DNA of 64,000 nt from Blautia glucerasea (GCF_020537505.1 NZ_JAJBMO010000012.1:1-64000); one strand, 5' to 3'. Shown: positions 42,644 through 52,274, numbered from the stretch's first letter. Made by a program: numbers and translations. The notes: generated from the letters alone by a model not told the origin.

Positions 42644-44137
42644 TCAAAGCTTCAGCTCGTACTTTGTAACATCCATCTCCACTTTTCCATCTGCAAAGAA
42701 GGAAATTCCATCTGCCTCCAGATCTGTATAAATCGTTGCAGTCATCACATGCTCTCCATCATTTACAAAAATCTCAGCACTGAAACGGTCCAGAATCAGG
42801 CGAAGCTTAATCTCTCCATTTTCACTGTTCACAAGGCTTCTTCTCTGATGGATAATTGCGCGTCTGGAGCCTGAAAACTTACGATCGATTTTCAATACGG
42901 ATTCATAAGGGCGAAAGCTTACTGCTGTATGGTACGTATCATTCTGGGCAAAACGCACTGCAAATTTCTTATAAATATTCTGCGCATCTGCCGGGCGAAG
43001 AGTGATTTCCATATCCACGCATCTTCCCTCTATGCCATCCAGACGAATTACATCCTCAAAAGCAACATTCTTATATTCTGTCTTATTTGTGCGAAGCTTC
43101 TCAATTTCCCGAACCGGTTTCTGGATCAGGCGGCCGTCTTTAATGGAAAGCTCTCTTGGAAGGCTCATCTGTCCAAACCATTTTCCCTTCGGAATTCTGT
43201 TATTCGCACATGTATCCCAGTTCTGCATCCAGCCGATCATAATTCTTCTTCCGTCTGGTGCTTCCACTGTCTGCATTGCATAATAGTCAATACCATAGTC
43301 CACTGCCTGGTCTTTTTCCGGGATAAAGGTTTTGGTCTCCTCATCAAATTTACCAATCAGGCAAAGAGTTCCATCACCATTGTGGTACTCAAAGCCTTTT
43401 GGAAGCATATCCTGAGGGCTTACAAGTACTACATCTTTTCCATCCAGGGTAAAGAAATCCGGGCACTCCCACATTTTTCCGAATCTGCCATCATTAGAAA
43501 GCATTACGGATTCAAACTCCCAGTTAAACCCATCTTCACTTCTATACAGAAGAATACGGCCGCCTGTTCCGTCCGCCCTGTCATTTACGATCACGCAGCG
43601 GTAGGTGCCATCCTCGCATTTCCACATTTTCGGATCGCGGAAATCAAAAGGACTGCTGTTTTCCGGCATGTCTTCTGCTGTAAGAATCGGATTTCGTACA
43701 TCCTTTTCATAGTCCATTCCATCGCCAACTGCAAGGCTTTGTGTCTGTATGTCGCGGACACCTCCGCCTGGCTGTGCCTCCTTACGCACACTGGTGTACA
43801 TGAAAAGCTGTTTTCCATCTGGAAGAGTAATGGCGCTTCCGGAGAAACATCCTACGTAATCATATGGCATGTCCGGGGCAATGGCTGCCGGAAGGTATTC
43901 CCAGTGAAGAAGGTCATCACTTACCGCATGTCCCCAGTGCATTGGTCCCCACTGGGAATCATATGGATAATACTGGTAAAATAAATGAAATTTGTCTTTG
44001 TAATAAGAAAAACCATTGGGGTCATTCATCCATCCAACTTTTGGAGATAAATGAAATTCCGGTCTCTCCAAAGGTGTAATATTCTGAGCCATTGCATCTT
44101 CGTATCTTCTGGCATCTCTTAAAGTCTGACTTATCAT
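42644..44137 (-). CDS. GH32 beta-fructosidase (sucrose/sucrose-6-phosphate hydrolase)
   Basis: 497 residues from ATG 44137, which has AGGAG at eight bases; the ATG six bases earlier is too close to it. Five-blade propeller motifs: WMNDPNGF with nucleophile Asp39, FRDPKMW (transition-state stabiliser), WECPDFF (acid Glu), followed by a C-terminal beta-sandwich. No signal peptide, so it acts inside the cell. Because import is by an ABC system, the substrate is unphosphorylated sucrose or short fructo-oligosaccharide. Paired with the GH13 enzyme. Confidence 0.92.
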   Translation of the reverse strand: MISQTLRDARRYEDAMAQNITPLERPEFHLSPKVGWMNDPNGFSYYKDKFHLFYQYYPYDSQWGPMHWGHAVSDDLLHWEYLPAAIAPDMPYDYVGCFSGSAITLPDGKQLFMYTSVRKEAQPGGGVRDIQTQSLAVGDGMDYEKDVRNPILTAEDMPENSSPFDFRDPKMWKCEDGTYRCVIVNDRADGTGGRILLYRSEDGFNWEFESVMLSNDGRFGKMWECPDFFTLDGKDVVLVSPQDMLPKGFEYHNGDGTLCLIGKFDEETKTFIPEKDQAVDYGIDYYAMQTVEAPDGRRIMIGWMQNWDTCANNRIPKGKWFGQMSLPRELSIKDGRLIQKPVREIEKLRTNKTEYKNVAFEDVIRLDGIEGRCVDMEITLRPADAQNIYKKFAVRFAQNDTYHTAVSFRPYESVLKIDRKFSGSRRAIIHQRRSLVNSENGEIKLRLILDRFSAEIFVNDGEHVMTATIYTDLEADGISFFADGKVEMDVTKYELKL

Positions 44138-44234
44138 AATCATATCTCCTGTTTTTATTTATTATTCAAAACATATTTCAAAATAGTAATTATGGGGCCC
44201 AAAAATATCACTATCATTGGACCCCATCTTGATT

Positions 44235-45095
44235 TTAGCCTTTTACTGCTCCGGAGGTAACACCTTCAACGATGTAACGCTGCAGGAACAGATACAGAAC
44301 CAGGATCGGGAGCATAGCCAGAAGGAGGGCGGCCATTACCAGTCCGAGGTCTGTTGAATAAGTACCATAGAATGCCTGTGTTGCAATCGGAAGAGTATAC
44401 AGTTCTTTACGTCCGAGAACAAGGCTTGGAAGAAGGTAATCATTCCAGAATGCCATTGCATCAATAATCGCAACTGTTGCGATGGTTGGTTTCAGAAGCG
44501 GAAATACAATTTTCCAGTATGTCTGCCATCTGGTACATCCATCAATAAATGCTGCTTCTTCCAGCTCCATCGGAACGCTGGTGTGAATTGCACCATGGAA
44601 CATGAAGGTCGCCATGGAAAGGGAAAATCCCACATGCATAAGAATCAGAGTAATACGGCTGTTCAGTACTCCAAAGATACCACCGTAAAGAGAAACCAGT
44701 GGGATCATAAGTACCTGGAACGGAATAACCATAGATGCGATCATCAGGGAAAACAAAATACCGCATGCTTTCCATTTGTTACGAACGATTACAAACGCTG
44801 TCATTGCAGAAAGCATAATTGTAAAGATCGTAGAAACTGTGGTGATCAAAAGAGAGTTTGTAAAAGATGTTGCAAAGTTCATCTTTTTCATGGCATCTGT
44901 AAAGTTGGTCAGAATAAAGCCGTGAGAGCCAACCAGTGCCAGCGGATCTGCCGTGATATCACCTTTTGTCTTAAACGCATTGAAAATTACCATGATAAAC
45001 GGAAAGATAAATGCCAGGAACAGGATAACCAGCACTGCCATTGTAATAAAATGGCTGATTTTTTTCTTCTGAGCTGCTTTTTTGTTTTCGTCCAT
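44235..45095 (-). CDS. Sugar ABC transporter permease (MalG family)
   Basis: 286 residues, six membrane helices, with the BPD_transp_1 EAA loop EEAAFIDGCTRWQTYWKIVFPLLKP near residues 180-208. Its ATG overlaps the stop of the partner permease by one base (TAATG). It forms the translocation channel with its partner. No ATPase gene is in the operon, so a shared MsmK-type ATPase encoded elsewhere is expected. Confidence 0.93.
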   Translation of the reverse strand: MDENKKAAQKKKISHFITMAVLVILFLAFIFPFIMVIFNAFKTKGDITADPLALVGSHGFILTNFTDAMKKMNFATSFTNSLLITTVSTIFTIMLSAMTAFVIVRNKWKACGILFSLMIASMVIPFQVLMIPLVSLYGGIFGVLNSRITLILMHVGFSLSMATFMFHGAIHTSVPMELEEAAFIDGCTRWQTYWKIVFPLLKPTIATVAIIDAMAFWNDYLLPSLVLGRKELYTLPIATQAFYGTYSTDLGLVMAALLLAMLPILVLYLFLQRYIVEGVTSGAVKG

Positions 45096-45976
45096 TATGC
45101 TGCCACCTCCCCTTTCTTACCAATGTAAACCTGAGTCACACCTACGATTGCGCAGACAACAAACAGGATCAAGGCCTCTGCCTGGCCGGTACCGTAGTTT
45201 TTGTAAGTAAATGCCTGATTGTATACGTGCATAGCTGCCATTACAGAAGAGTTAAATGGCTCACCTTTTGTCAGGGAAAGGTTTACATCATATACCATAA
45301 AGCATCTTGTAATCGTTAAGAAAAGACACTGTACAAAAGAAGATCTCATAAGCGGGATCGTTACGTTAATGGTTGCCTGTGTCTTGGTGCAGCCGTCGAT
45401 CTGGGCAGCTTCCATAAGGCTCTTGGATACGCTCATAAATCCGGCAACATAGATCAGCATCATATATCCTGCGTACTGCCACACAGATACGATGATCAGA
45501 CATGCCATTGCACCGTTGGTGGTTGCCAGCCAGGAGGTGGAAAGCGCACCTACGGAAAGAGATTTTCCAAGTGATACAAATGCACGGTTAAATACGAATT
45601 TCCATACATAACCAAGTACGATACCACCGATCAGGTTCGGAACAAAGAAGCCTGCGCGGAAGAAGTTCTGACCTTTGATTCCGCTGGTAAGAAGGTATGC
45701 AAGGAAAAATGCTACCACGTTTACCAGGATTACGGCGATAACAGAATAAATCAAGGTACGTCCAAGTGCCTGCCAGTAAGCTGCATCCTGAAATGTAGCA
45801 ATGTAGTTTGCCAGTCCAACAAATGGTTTGTCTTTTGAAACACCGTCCCAGCTTGTAAATGTAAGATATAATCCGTAGATAAATGGAAGGATTACAACTG
45901 CACTAAACAGGACAGTGGAAACGCCAGCGAACATCAAGTACTGTTTTACTTTATATTTCATGGTGTTTTGTTCCAT
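45095..45976 (-). CDS. Sugar ABC transporter permease (MalF family)
   Basis: 293 residues from ATG 45976 (AAGGGG upstream; a GTG six bases before is too near the site). Six membrane helices, EAA loop MEAAQIDGCTKTQATINVTIPLM around residues 190-210. Partner of the MalG-type permease. Separated from the binding-protein gene by about 200 bases holding a strong hairpin that probably lowers expression of the downstream genes. Confidence 0.92.
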   Translation of the reverse strand: MEQNTMKYKVKQYLMFAGVSTVLFSAVVILPFIYGLYLTFTSWDGVSKDKPFVGLANYIATFQDAAYWQALGRTLIYSVIAVILVNVVAFFLAYLLTSGIKGQNFFRAGFFVPNLIGGIVLGYVWKFVFNRAFVSLGKSLSVGALSTSWLATTNGAMACLIIVSVWQYAGYMMLIYVAGFMSVSKSLMEAAQIDGCTKTQATINVTIPLMRSSFVQCLFLTITRCFMVYDVNLSLTKGEPFNSSVMAAMHVYNQAFTYKNYGTGQAEALILFVVCAIVGVTQVYIGKKGEVAA

Positions 45977-46070
45977 AATCACGATCCCCTTTCCCTTTTC
46001 TTTTTTGTCTCCACCCTTTTCCCGCTGCCTCCGAAAATCTATAATCCAGTACTTTTCTTTTTGTGAGGGA

Positions 46071-46110
46071 AAGAGGCCGCACGCCGCATGGCACAGGCGT
46101 GCAGCCTCTT
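46071..46110 (-). terminator. Intercistronic hairpin between binding-protein and permease genes
   Basis: Stem AAGAGGC-GCACGCC (46071-46085) with GGCGTGC-GCCTCTT (46096-46110), on the minus strand followed by T-rich TTTCCCTC rather than a full U-run. This is the common position of an attenuator or 3' stabiliser that keeps binding protein in excess over permease. Confidence 0.7.
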
Positions 46111-46184
46111 GAGGGGGGGTGGCAAATTTCTATAAAACTACAGTATGTTTGTTAAATTAATAAGTTATTACCAAAGGATAATTC

Positions 46185-47447
46185 TTAGTGCTCTACAGGA
46201 GTTGTGTTCTTCCAGTAGTCTTCAATCTCTGCTGCAAACTCAGCTCTGTCAATCTGTCCTGCCAGATATTTCTGGAAGGTTGCACCGCAAATGGAAAGGT
46301 GATCATCCGGAAGGTAATTGTAGTTATCAATCAGAGCTGCTTCATCAGCATATTTCTTAACAGATTTTCCAAGTGGATCGGATACTTCTTTTTCATTGTT
46401 GGAGAATGCAGGTACAAGTGCACATGTCTCAGCAATGAAGCTCTGTCCTTCATCGGAATCAGCAAGCCATGTAAGGAAGTCCTTAGCTGCCTGACGCTGC
46501 TCATCACTTGTTGCATCAGAGGAATCGATCATCATGAATTTGGAACCTCCACCAACAAGCTTCTCATTGGATCCGTCATCTGTGTTCTGCGGTACTGGCA
46601 TCATTCCCATATTCTCTGTATAATCATATGCATTGATTACGGACCAGTCCCAGTTTCCTCCGAACATGAATGCGATCTGTCCTTCAGCAAGCATCATCTC
46701 AGTTGTCTCACGCTCTGCAGCGATTGCAGAATCTTTTGCATAGTTGTTCTCCATCATGACATCGAAGAAGTCCATAAGAGAATTGAATTTCTCATTGTTT
46801 GCAAGGTCTGCTGTTCCTTCGTAAAGGGAGCTGATAAATCCTTCTACGTCCGGCTGCTGCTCGTAAACTTCAGCAAGGAAGTGAGCTGCAAGGGACCAGT
46901 CCTCTTTCATGATACCGGTAGGTGTTTCCATTCCGCCTTCTTTCAGTTTCTCAAGAAGCTCTTTGAAAGAATCAAGTGTCTTGTAATCATCCGGATTGAA
47001 GGTCTCGCCTGTGATTGCCTCGATTGCATCTGCATTGTAAATAACGCCGCGTGCCTCAAGGCAGGTCGGGAAACCATTGATCTGTCCGTCAACTCCGATT
47101 GCATAATTAGTTTCATTTACCCAGCTCTGATCGCTTAAATCGATTGCATGGTCTGCTGCAAGTGAATAGATATCTTTCGGGTCTACCATAGAGATTGTAT
47201 ATGGATCATTCGCAGAATATCTGGTAGCCAGATGAGCAGATACTGTATCACTGTTGTAATAAACCTCTACGCCAACGCCGGTCTCTTCTGCATACTGAGC
47301 AGCTAACTCTTCGAACTGGCTCTGAACCTCCATCTTGGAGTTAAAAATTGTGATGTTCACATCGTCTGCCATAACCGGTACAGATACACTTGCCATTGTT
47401 GCTGCTGCAGTTGCAACTGCAATTGCCATTGAAATACGTTTTTTCAT
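46185..47447 (-). CDS. Sugar ABC transporter substrate-binding protein (no lipobox)
   Basis: 420 residues, AGGAGG upstream of ATG. Type 1 signal peptide (MKKRISMAIAVATAAATMASVSVPVMA, cleavage before DDVN) with no cysteine lipobox, odd for a Gram-positive binding protein that normally needs a lipid anchor. The SBP_bac_1 fold follows (NITIFNSKMEVQSQFEELAAQYAEETG, FMFGGNWDWSVINAY, QAAKDFLTWLADSDEGQSFIAE). Likely binds sucrose or fructo-oligosaccharide. First gene of the operon, under the LacI-type operator at 47522-47543. How it stays at the membrane is unclear. Confidence 0.9.
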   Translation of the reverse strand: MKKRISMAIAVATAAATMASVSVPVMADDVNITIFNSKMEVQSQFEELAAQYAEETGVGVEVYYNSDTVSAHLATRYSANDPYTISMVDPKDIYSLAADHAIDLSDQSWVNETNYAIGVDGQINGFPTCLEARGVIYNADAIEAITGETFNPDDYKTLDSFKELLEKLKEGGMETPTGIMKEDWSLAAHFLAEVYEQQPDVEGFISSLYEGTADLANNEKFNSLMDFFDVMMENNYAKDSAIAAERETTEMMLAEGQIAFMFGGNWDWSVINAYDYTENMGMMPVPQNTDDGSNEKLVGGGSKFMMIDSSDATSDEQRQAAKDFLTWLADSDEGQSFIAETCALVPAFSNNEKEVSDPLGKSVKKYADEAALIDNYNYLPDDHLSICGATFQKYLAGQIDRAEFAAEIEDYWKNTTPVEH

Positions 47448-47501
47448 TTTTGCTTCCTCCTGTTTTTTACGTTCTTGTTCAGACGTTTTCTTGATGGTTG
47501 T

Positions 47502-47530
47502 ATGATAACATTGCGTCCTAAATATGTCAA
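47502..47530 (-). promoter_or_regulatory. Promoter of the sucrose operon
   Basis: Minus strand: TTGACA 47530-47525, 17-base spacer, TATCAT 47507-47502. A near-consensus promoter about 55 bases before the binding-protein ATG, with a palindrome covering the -35. Confidence 0.8.
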
Positions 47531-47543
47531 GCGGTTGTCATAT
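47522..47543. promoter_or_regulatory. LacI-family operator candidate
   Basis: 22-base imperfect palindrome: half-sites ATATGTCAA and TTGTCATAT around GCGG (eight of nine pairs). It overlaps the -35 hexamer, where a bound repressor would block RNA polymerase. The adjacent LacI-family gene is the obvious ligand. Confidence 0.65.
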
Positions 47544-47789
47544 TTTTCCGTTGTTTTAAAGTCATTTCGTTAGTTTTATACTATTTTAAGTATCTTATTT
47601 TGTGCATTTTTACATGTGCTTTATATTGATATGTTGTGTAATTTCAGTTTTTTCTGTTTTTTCTTAAAATTCGCTCTTTTTAATATCGCAACCGTATATC
47701 ATATCTGTTATGCTGAACAACATGTGCAAAAGCTTTGTTACCCTTTGCGTGCCAGATGCCACCTGCTTTAGCAGACAGATTCCTATTGC

Positions 47790-47843
47790 ATAAAAAAATC
47801 AGCTGCTACGCAAAAACCAGAGGCAATTGCTATAACAGCTGAC
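47790..47843 (-). terminator. Terminator of the LacI-family gene
   Basis: Stem TCAGCTG (47799-47805) with CAGCTGA (47836-47842), minus-strand T-run of seven at 47798-47792. It lies between the regulator stop (47900) and the sucrose promoter, insulating the two. The rest of 47544-47790 shows no gene. Confidence 0.7.
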
Positions 47844-47899
47844 TTGTATTTTTTTATTTTGGAAATTCCCAAATCATCTTAAAGAAACTCCTGTTTTCT

Positions 47900-48886
47900 T
47901 CAGGTTGTTCCCCGCTCAACCAGGGTAACCGGAAATACGGCTTTGGTGGGTACCATTTTTCCCTCATCGATCTGCGCAATGGCAGCAACTGCCATCTCTG
48001 CCATCTGCTCCACAGGCTGATGAATCGTCGTAAGTCCCGGACTGGTAAACTGCGCAATGTTCACATCGTCAAATCCTACGATTTTCAACTGCTCCGGAAC
48101 CTTAATTCCCAGATCCGCGCATGCCTGCAGTACATAGGCACCAATAACATCTGAACTGGCAAATACGCCATCCACCTCAGGATTGTCTACCAGTGCCTGT
48201 CTTACATATTCATAATATTCCAGAGAATCAAAAAGACGGTTATCCGTTACCATAACCACATTTTCTTCATTTCGATTCTTACAGATATCACGGAATGCAA
48301 CCTCACGAAGATCTCCTGGCATATGGATGTCGACCCCTGCACTTACTCCGCCGATAAACATCAGCTTCCTGCAGCCCTTCTCTATCAGCAGCTCCGTTGC
48401 AAGCACCCCGCCCTGATAGTTATCACATTCAATTCCGGAGGTTCCCTCATCCATGGAACGCTCCAGTGTGATCAATGGGAAATTCAGACCTTCGAATTTC
48501 TCTGTTTCAAAGCTTCCACTACAGAGAACCACACCTGCAACTCTTTCGCTTTTGCACATCTCAATGCACTGTTCTTCACGTTCTTCCTTATATCTGGAAA
48601 CAAAGAGCATGATGCGGTATCCCCGTTTCGCAGCTTCTCTCTCCAGGCGGCTTAACACCTTGGAAAAATAAGGATGTTCAATACTCGGCAGAATAATTCC
48701 GATGGTATTACTTTTCTGTTTAGACAGAGCGCGAGCTGTCTCGTTAGGCTGATAATCCAGTTCCTTCATCACCTGATATACTTTCTCTCTGGTCTTGTCA
48801 CTAATATAGCCTCTGTTATTCAGGACTCTGGAAACCGTTCCTACCGTCAGACCCGAGGCCTTCGCCACATCCTTAAGTGTTGCCAT
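47900..48886 (-). CDS. LacI-family transcriptional regulator of sucrose utilisation
   Basis: 328 residues, AAAGGAG before ATG. Helix-turn-helix TLKDVAKASGLTVGTVSRVLNNRGYIS at 3-30, hinge helix YQPNETARALSKQKS, then a periplasmic-binding-type ligand domain (IGIILPSIEHPYFSKVLSRLEREAAKRGY, FASSDVIGAYVLQACADLGIKVPEQLKIVGFDD). It should repress the adjacent operon until an inducing sugar binds. Encoded upstream of and in the same direction as the transporter operon, separated by a terminator. ScrR/RafR-like; the effector is not readable. Confidence 0.92.
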   Translation of the reverse strand: MATLKDVAKASGLTVGTVSRVLNNRGYISDKTREKVYQVMKELDYQPNETARALSKQKSNTIGIILPSIEHPYFSKVLSRLEREAAKRGYRIMLFVSRYKEEREEQCIEMCKSERVAGVVLCSGSFETEKFEGLNFPLITLERSMDEGTSGIECDNYQGGVLATELLIEKGCRKLMFIGGVSAGVDIHMPGDLREVAFRDICKNRNEENVVMVTDNRLFDSLEYYEYVRQALVDNPEVDGVFASSDVIGAYVLQACADLGIKVPEQLKIVGFDDVNIAQFTSPGLTTIHQPVEQMAEMAVAAIAQIDEGKMVPTKAVFPVTLVERGTT

Positions 48887-48986
48887 ATATATATCTCCTT
48901 TATTGCGAGCTGCAGTAATTTTTTAATTTTATCTTAATTTTATCACCTCGTAGTTTCTTGTGTCAACCGGTAAATATATTCTGCTT

Positions 48987-49529
48987 CTACATCCACCCGG
49001 CATCCATATTGCTGCATGCCATCACCACGCAGTCGATTCCAAGAAGGATCAGATAACCGCCAATAATAAAGCCCGTTGAAAACAACGCTACCCACGGCCA
49101 GATGATCATCAGACAGCCAAGGATGATTCCAAGAATATTTACAATCAAGGTAAAGTAATAGTAAAATTTTCCTGCTAGACGGACCAGAGGGATGTGGGTC
49201 AATCTGGAAACAGAATGAGCGATGAACCAGATTGGGAGAAGCAGGGTCATAATCAGCTCTCCGGCATTTGGGTACATCAGGAGCATTAGTCCGGCAAGGA
49301 GACTTAAAATTCCAGTCACCAGAGCAATGGTAGGTCCGAAGCCGACATAGCGCTCTGTTTTTGCATAAAATACAATATCTGAAATTCCGGTAATGACAGC
49401 AAGAAAACCATACGCAACGGTAATTCCGCGGAGCATGCCGCCTGGATTACACAACGTATAAATTCCAAGAAGGATCAACAGGATTCCCTCGATGAGTTCC
49501 AGCCAGCCATAACGTGAACGTCTTCTCAT
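48987..49529 (-). CDS. HdeD/DUF308-family membrane protein
   Basis: 180 residues, six predicted membrane helices arranged as three repeated helical pairs with Gly-rich turns (LIEGILLILLGIYTL, ALVTGILSLLAGLMLLMYP, NILGIILGCLMIIWP), the DUF308 pattern. HdeD of E. coli is linked to acid resistance; function in Firmicutes unknown. It overlaps the stop of ftsH by four bases, suggesting cotranscription and coupled translation with that protease, of which it may be a membrane client or partner. Confidence 0.82.
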   Translation of the reverse strand: MRRRSRYGWLELIEGILLILLGIYTLCNPGGMLRGITVAYGFLAVITGISDIVFYAKTERYVGFGPTIALVTGILSLLAGLMLLMYPNAGELIMTLLLPIWFIAHSVSRLTHIPLVRLAGKFYYYFTLIVNILGIILGCLMIIWPWVALFSTGFIIGGYLILLGIDCVVMACSNMDAGWM

Positions 49530-51358
49530 TTTTCCTCACTCTCCTCTTTGTTATTTAAAATTTTCATAAACTCTTCGCCAGTTATCGTTTCTTTTTCATA
49601 AAGGAACATAGCCAGTTCATCCAGTTTTTTACGGTTGTCTGTCAGGATCTTTTTGGCTTTTTCATGTTCTCGTTTTACTAATTCTACGACCTTCTCATCG
49701 ATTTCCTTCTGGGTATCTGCGGAGCAGGAAAGGGATGCATCGCCGCCAAGGTACTGGTTGGAAACGGTTTCCATAGCCACCATGTCGAACTCGTCGGTCA
49801 TTCCGTAGCGGGTGATCATAGCTCTGGCAATCTTGGTTGCCTGCTCGATATCGTTGGAAGCGCCTGTGGTGATCTCGCCAAACACGATTTCTTCTGCAGC
49901 ACGTCCGCCTGTGAAGGTTGCAATCTTATTTTCCAGCTCTTTCTTTGTCATCAGATACTTGTCACCAGTTTCTACCTGCATGGTATAGCCGAGTGCACCG
50001 GAGGTACGGGGGATAATGGTGATCTTCTGAACAGGAGCGGAATGGCTCTGAAGGGCTGCCACCAGAGCATGTCCGATTTCATGATAGGAAACCACTTTTT
50101 TCTCCTGGTCGGAGAGAACTGCGTTTTTCTTCTGGTAACCTGCGATTACCACCTCAATACTCTCTTCCAGGTCTGCTTCTGTAACCACTGTACGTCCGCT
50201 GCGGACTGCGCGAAGAGCTGCCTCGTTAATGATATTTGCCAGCTCGGCTCCGGATGCACCAGATGCCATACGTGCGATGGTGTGGAAATCCACATCATCG
50301 GATGCTTTGATTTTTCTTGCATGAACCTTCAGAATTGCTTCACGTCCTGCAAGATCGGGAAGCTCAACCGGTACGCGGCGGTCAAAACGTCCTGGACGGG
50401 TAAGCGCCGGGTCAAGGGATTCCGGTCGGTTGGTGGCTGCCAGAATGATAACACCGTTGTTGCCTTCGAAGCCATCCATCTCTGTGAGCAGCTGGTTCAG
50501 CGTTTGCTCACGCTCATCGTTGCCACCTACCTGGCCGTCACGTTTTTTACCGATGGCGTCAATCTCATCAATGAATACGATACATGGGGCTTTCTCTTTC
50601 GCCTGCTTGAAAAGATCACGAACCTTGGAGGCACCCATACCTACAAACATTTCTACGAATTCAGAGCCGGACATGGAAAAGAATGGAACATTCGCTTCTC
50701 CGGCAACGGCTTTGGCAAGCATTGTTTTACCGGTACCTGGAGGGCCTACAAGGAGAACACCTTTCGGCATGGAGGCTCCCACGTCTGTGTATTTTTTCGG
50801 GTTGTGAAGATAATCTACAATCTCTGCAAGATTTTCCTTGGCTTCATCCTCTCCGGCTACATCGGAGAAACGAATTCCTTCACTGGACTGGACGTAAACC
50901 TTTGCATTGCTTTTTCCCATGCCAAATGCCATGGAGTTTTTGCCTCCAGCCTGCTCCATCAGCTTCTTCGCCATATAATTTCCAAGAACTATGAAAATGA
51001 TCAACGGCAGAAGTCCGGTTACCAGGAAGCTGAGAATCGGGGAGGTCTGCTGGTCGATGTCCTTGGTAAAGGTGGCACCGCACTCATACAGACGGTCGGT
51101 GAGATCCGGGTCATTCATAAGACCGGTTTTATAAATTTTTTCGTTGTTCTTATCGGTAAAGACGATCTGGTTATCTTCTACTTCTACTTTACCGATGTTT
51201 TTGTCATTAATCATGCTCATGAAGGTACCGTAATCGGTTTCTTCTACCTGATGCTCCATTAAGATTGGGGAAACCACCAGGTTAAAGACGATCAGTACCA
51301 GAAGCACAATGCCGTAGTAATAGATCAACGGCTTTTTTGGGGTTTTTACTTCTTTCAT
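49526..51358 (-). CDS. ftsH: ATP-dependent zinc metalloprotease FtsH
   Basis: 610 residues. Two N-terminal membrane helices (about 10-31 and 108-128) enclose a small external domain. AAA+ module: [24 protein letters not shown]alker [13 protein letters not shown]alker B, second region of homology [20 protein letters not shown]. The protease domain carries HEIGH in [14 protein letters not shown]. Degrades misfolded membrane proteins and regulators. Slightly shorter than the usual 640-650, with no missing domain. AAGGAC precedes the ATG. Followed by the HdeD-like gene. Confidence 0.96.
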   Translation of the reverse strand: MKEVKTPKKPLIYYYGIVLLVLIVFNLVVSPILMEHQVEETDYGTFMSMINDKNIGKVEVEDNQIVFTDKNNEKIYKTGLMNDPDLTDRLYECGATFTKDIDQQTSPILSFLVTGLLPLIIFIVLGNYMAKKLMEQAGGKNSMAFGMGKSNAKVYVQSSEGIRFSDVAGEDEAKENLAEIVDYLHNPKKYTDVGASMPKGVLLVGPPGTGKTMLAKAVAGEANVPFFSMSGSEFVEMFVGMGASKVRDLFKQAKEKAPCIVFIDEIDAIGKKRDGQVGGNDEREQTLNQLLTEMDGFEGNNGVIILAATNRPESLDPALTRPGRFDRRVPVELPDLAGREAILKVHARKIKASDDVDFHTIARMASGASGAELANIINEAALRAVRSGRTVVTEADLEESIEVVIAGYQKKNAVLSDQEKKVVSYHEIGHALVAALQSHSAPVQKITIIPRTSGALGYTMQVETGDKYLMTKKELENKIATFTGGRAAEEIVFGEITTGASNDIEQATKIARAMITRYGMTDEFDMVAMETVSNQYLGGDASLSCSADTQKEIDEKVVELVKREHEKAKKILTDNRKKLDELAMFLYEKETITGEEFMKILNNKEESEEK

Positions 51359-51396
51359 GGTTGTAGTCCTTTCTTATGTAAACTAATAGTGTCTAC

Positions 51397-51837
51397 TCAC
51401 TCTTCTGCCTCTTTCTTCTCTTCCAGACGCTGGGCTTCAATAGCCTCCAGCGATACCAGAAGTGCCCGGTTTACTGCCTGCATTGCAAAATCAAGGGCGT
51501 ATTCTGCGGTGAGGATTTTCTTCTCCGTTCCCGGGAGCACATTTCCAAATATTGGCTCCTTATTTTTCAAATTTATGTTTTCTGCCTCCAGTACTTTTCC
51601 AACTGCTGCCTCCACCTGGTCATAGACGCCTGCCAGCTTCATTACACAGTCTGTCTTGGAATGGCGAAGTCTGTTTTCCAAAGTGATACGGCTTTCCTGA
51701 CATTCCTGTCGAAGATTCTGGATCTGTTGGTGGAGTCTTTCCGTATCCATACTCTCTGCCAGCTGAATCCGACTGTGGGTCTGTTCCAGTTTTTTATCCA
51801 GCTCGTACATTTTTACGGATAAAATTTCATGTGCCAT
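51397..51837 (-). CDS. Conserved coiled-coil protein of unknown function
   Basis: 146 residues from ATG 51837 (AGGAGGGA upstream); a longer frame to 51891 lacks a site. Begins MAHEILSVKMYELDKKLEQTHSRIQLAE; residues 8-60 form a charged coiled coil, followed by a helical C-terminal half (ALDFAMQAVNRALLVSLEAIEAQRLEEKKEAEE). No catalytic motif. Located 38 bases before ftsH in the same direction, perhaps cotranscribed. Unrecognised. Confidence 0.7.
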   Translation of the reverse strand: MAHEILSVKMYELDKKLEQTHSRIQLAESMDTERLHQQIQNLRQECQESRITLENRLRHSKTDCVMKLAGVYDQVEAAVGKVLEAENINLKNKEPIFGNVLPGTEKKILTAEYALDFAMQAVNRALLVSLEAIEAQRLEEKKEAEE

Positions 51838-51888
51838 ATATGGTTCCCTCCTCTCCTTGCGGATTACGTTATCATTTCCAGCCTTCCT

Positions 51889-51942
51889 CAAACAGGCTCT
51901 AGAACATGTTTGAAAAAGGCTTTCTGCAAGATGTGCGTCACA
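51889..51942. repeat. Joined end fragments of repeat family B
   Basis: Right-end sequence CAAACAGGCTCTAG (51889-51902) shares its CTAG with a left end AACATGTTTGAAAAAGGCTTTCTGCAAGATG running on to about 51942. The same end-to-end junction is seen at 53868-53889. Confidence 0.6.
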
Positions 51943-52026
51943 ATCACGCTCCGTAATCCTGATAATTTTATTCTAGTACAAGCAAAAGAAAGTGTCGATA
52001 GTCAGAAATTTCACCGTGTATAGACA

Positions 52027-52063
52027 AAACGGGCAAAGTGTAAAAAATACACCTCGCCCGTTT
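52027..52063. terminator. Terminator after the truncated nucleotidyltransferase gene
   Basis: AAACGGGC (52027-52034) pairs with GCCCGTTT (52056-52063), inner GTGTA/TACAC pairing, T-rich on both sides. It lies 10 bases past the stop of the gene at 52074. Confidence 0.75.
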
Positions 52064-52073
52064 GATCTCTCAT

Positions 52074-52274
52074 TTAGTTTCCTCCATGTATTTGCATCCG
52101 GCCTCTGAATTCTATTCCCAGTCGGTCTCCGCCATATACCGCTATATCTATATCGCTTCTTTCTGTATTGTTTCCCCTTGCACGCGATCCAAACAATATA
52201 ACTTTTCTGACAGAATACCTCTTAGCAAACGTTACAATATCTTTTACAACCCTTTCCGGAAGATCATAGCCCAT
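52074..52274 (-). pseudogene. Truncated MNT-type minimal nucleotidyltransferase
   Basis: 66 residues from ATG 52274 with GGAGG ten bases upstream. Contains the catalytic start VRKVILFGSRARGNNTERSDIDIAVYGGD, i.e. GSRARG and the Asp pair of the DNA polymerase beta-type fold, but ends within 20 residues instead of the normal 35-45 more. The third catalytic Asp strand is absent. MNT proteins pair with HEPN toxins; no HEPN gene is adjacent. Probably a remnant of a HEPN/MNT module. Confidence 0.7.
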
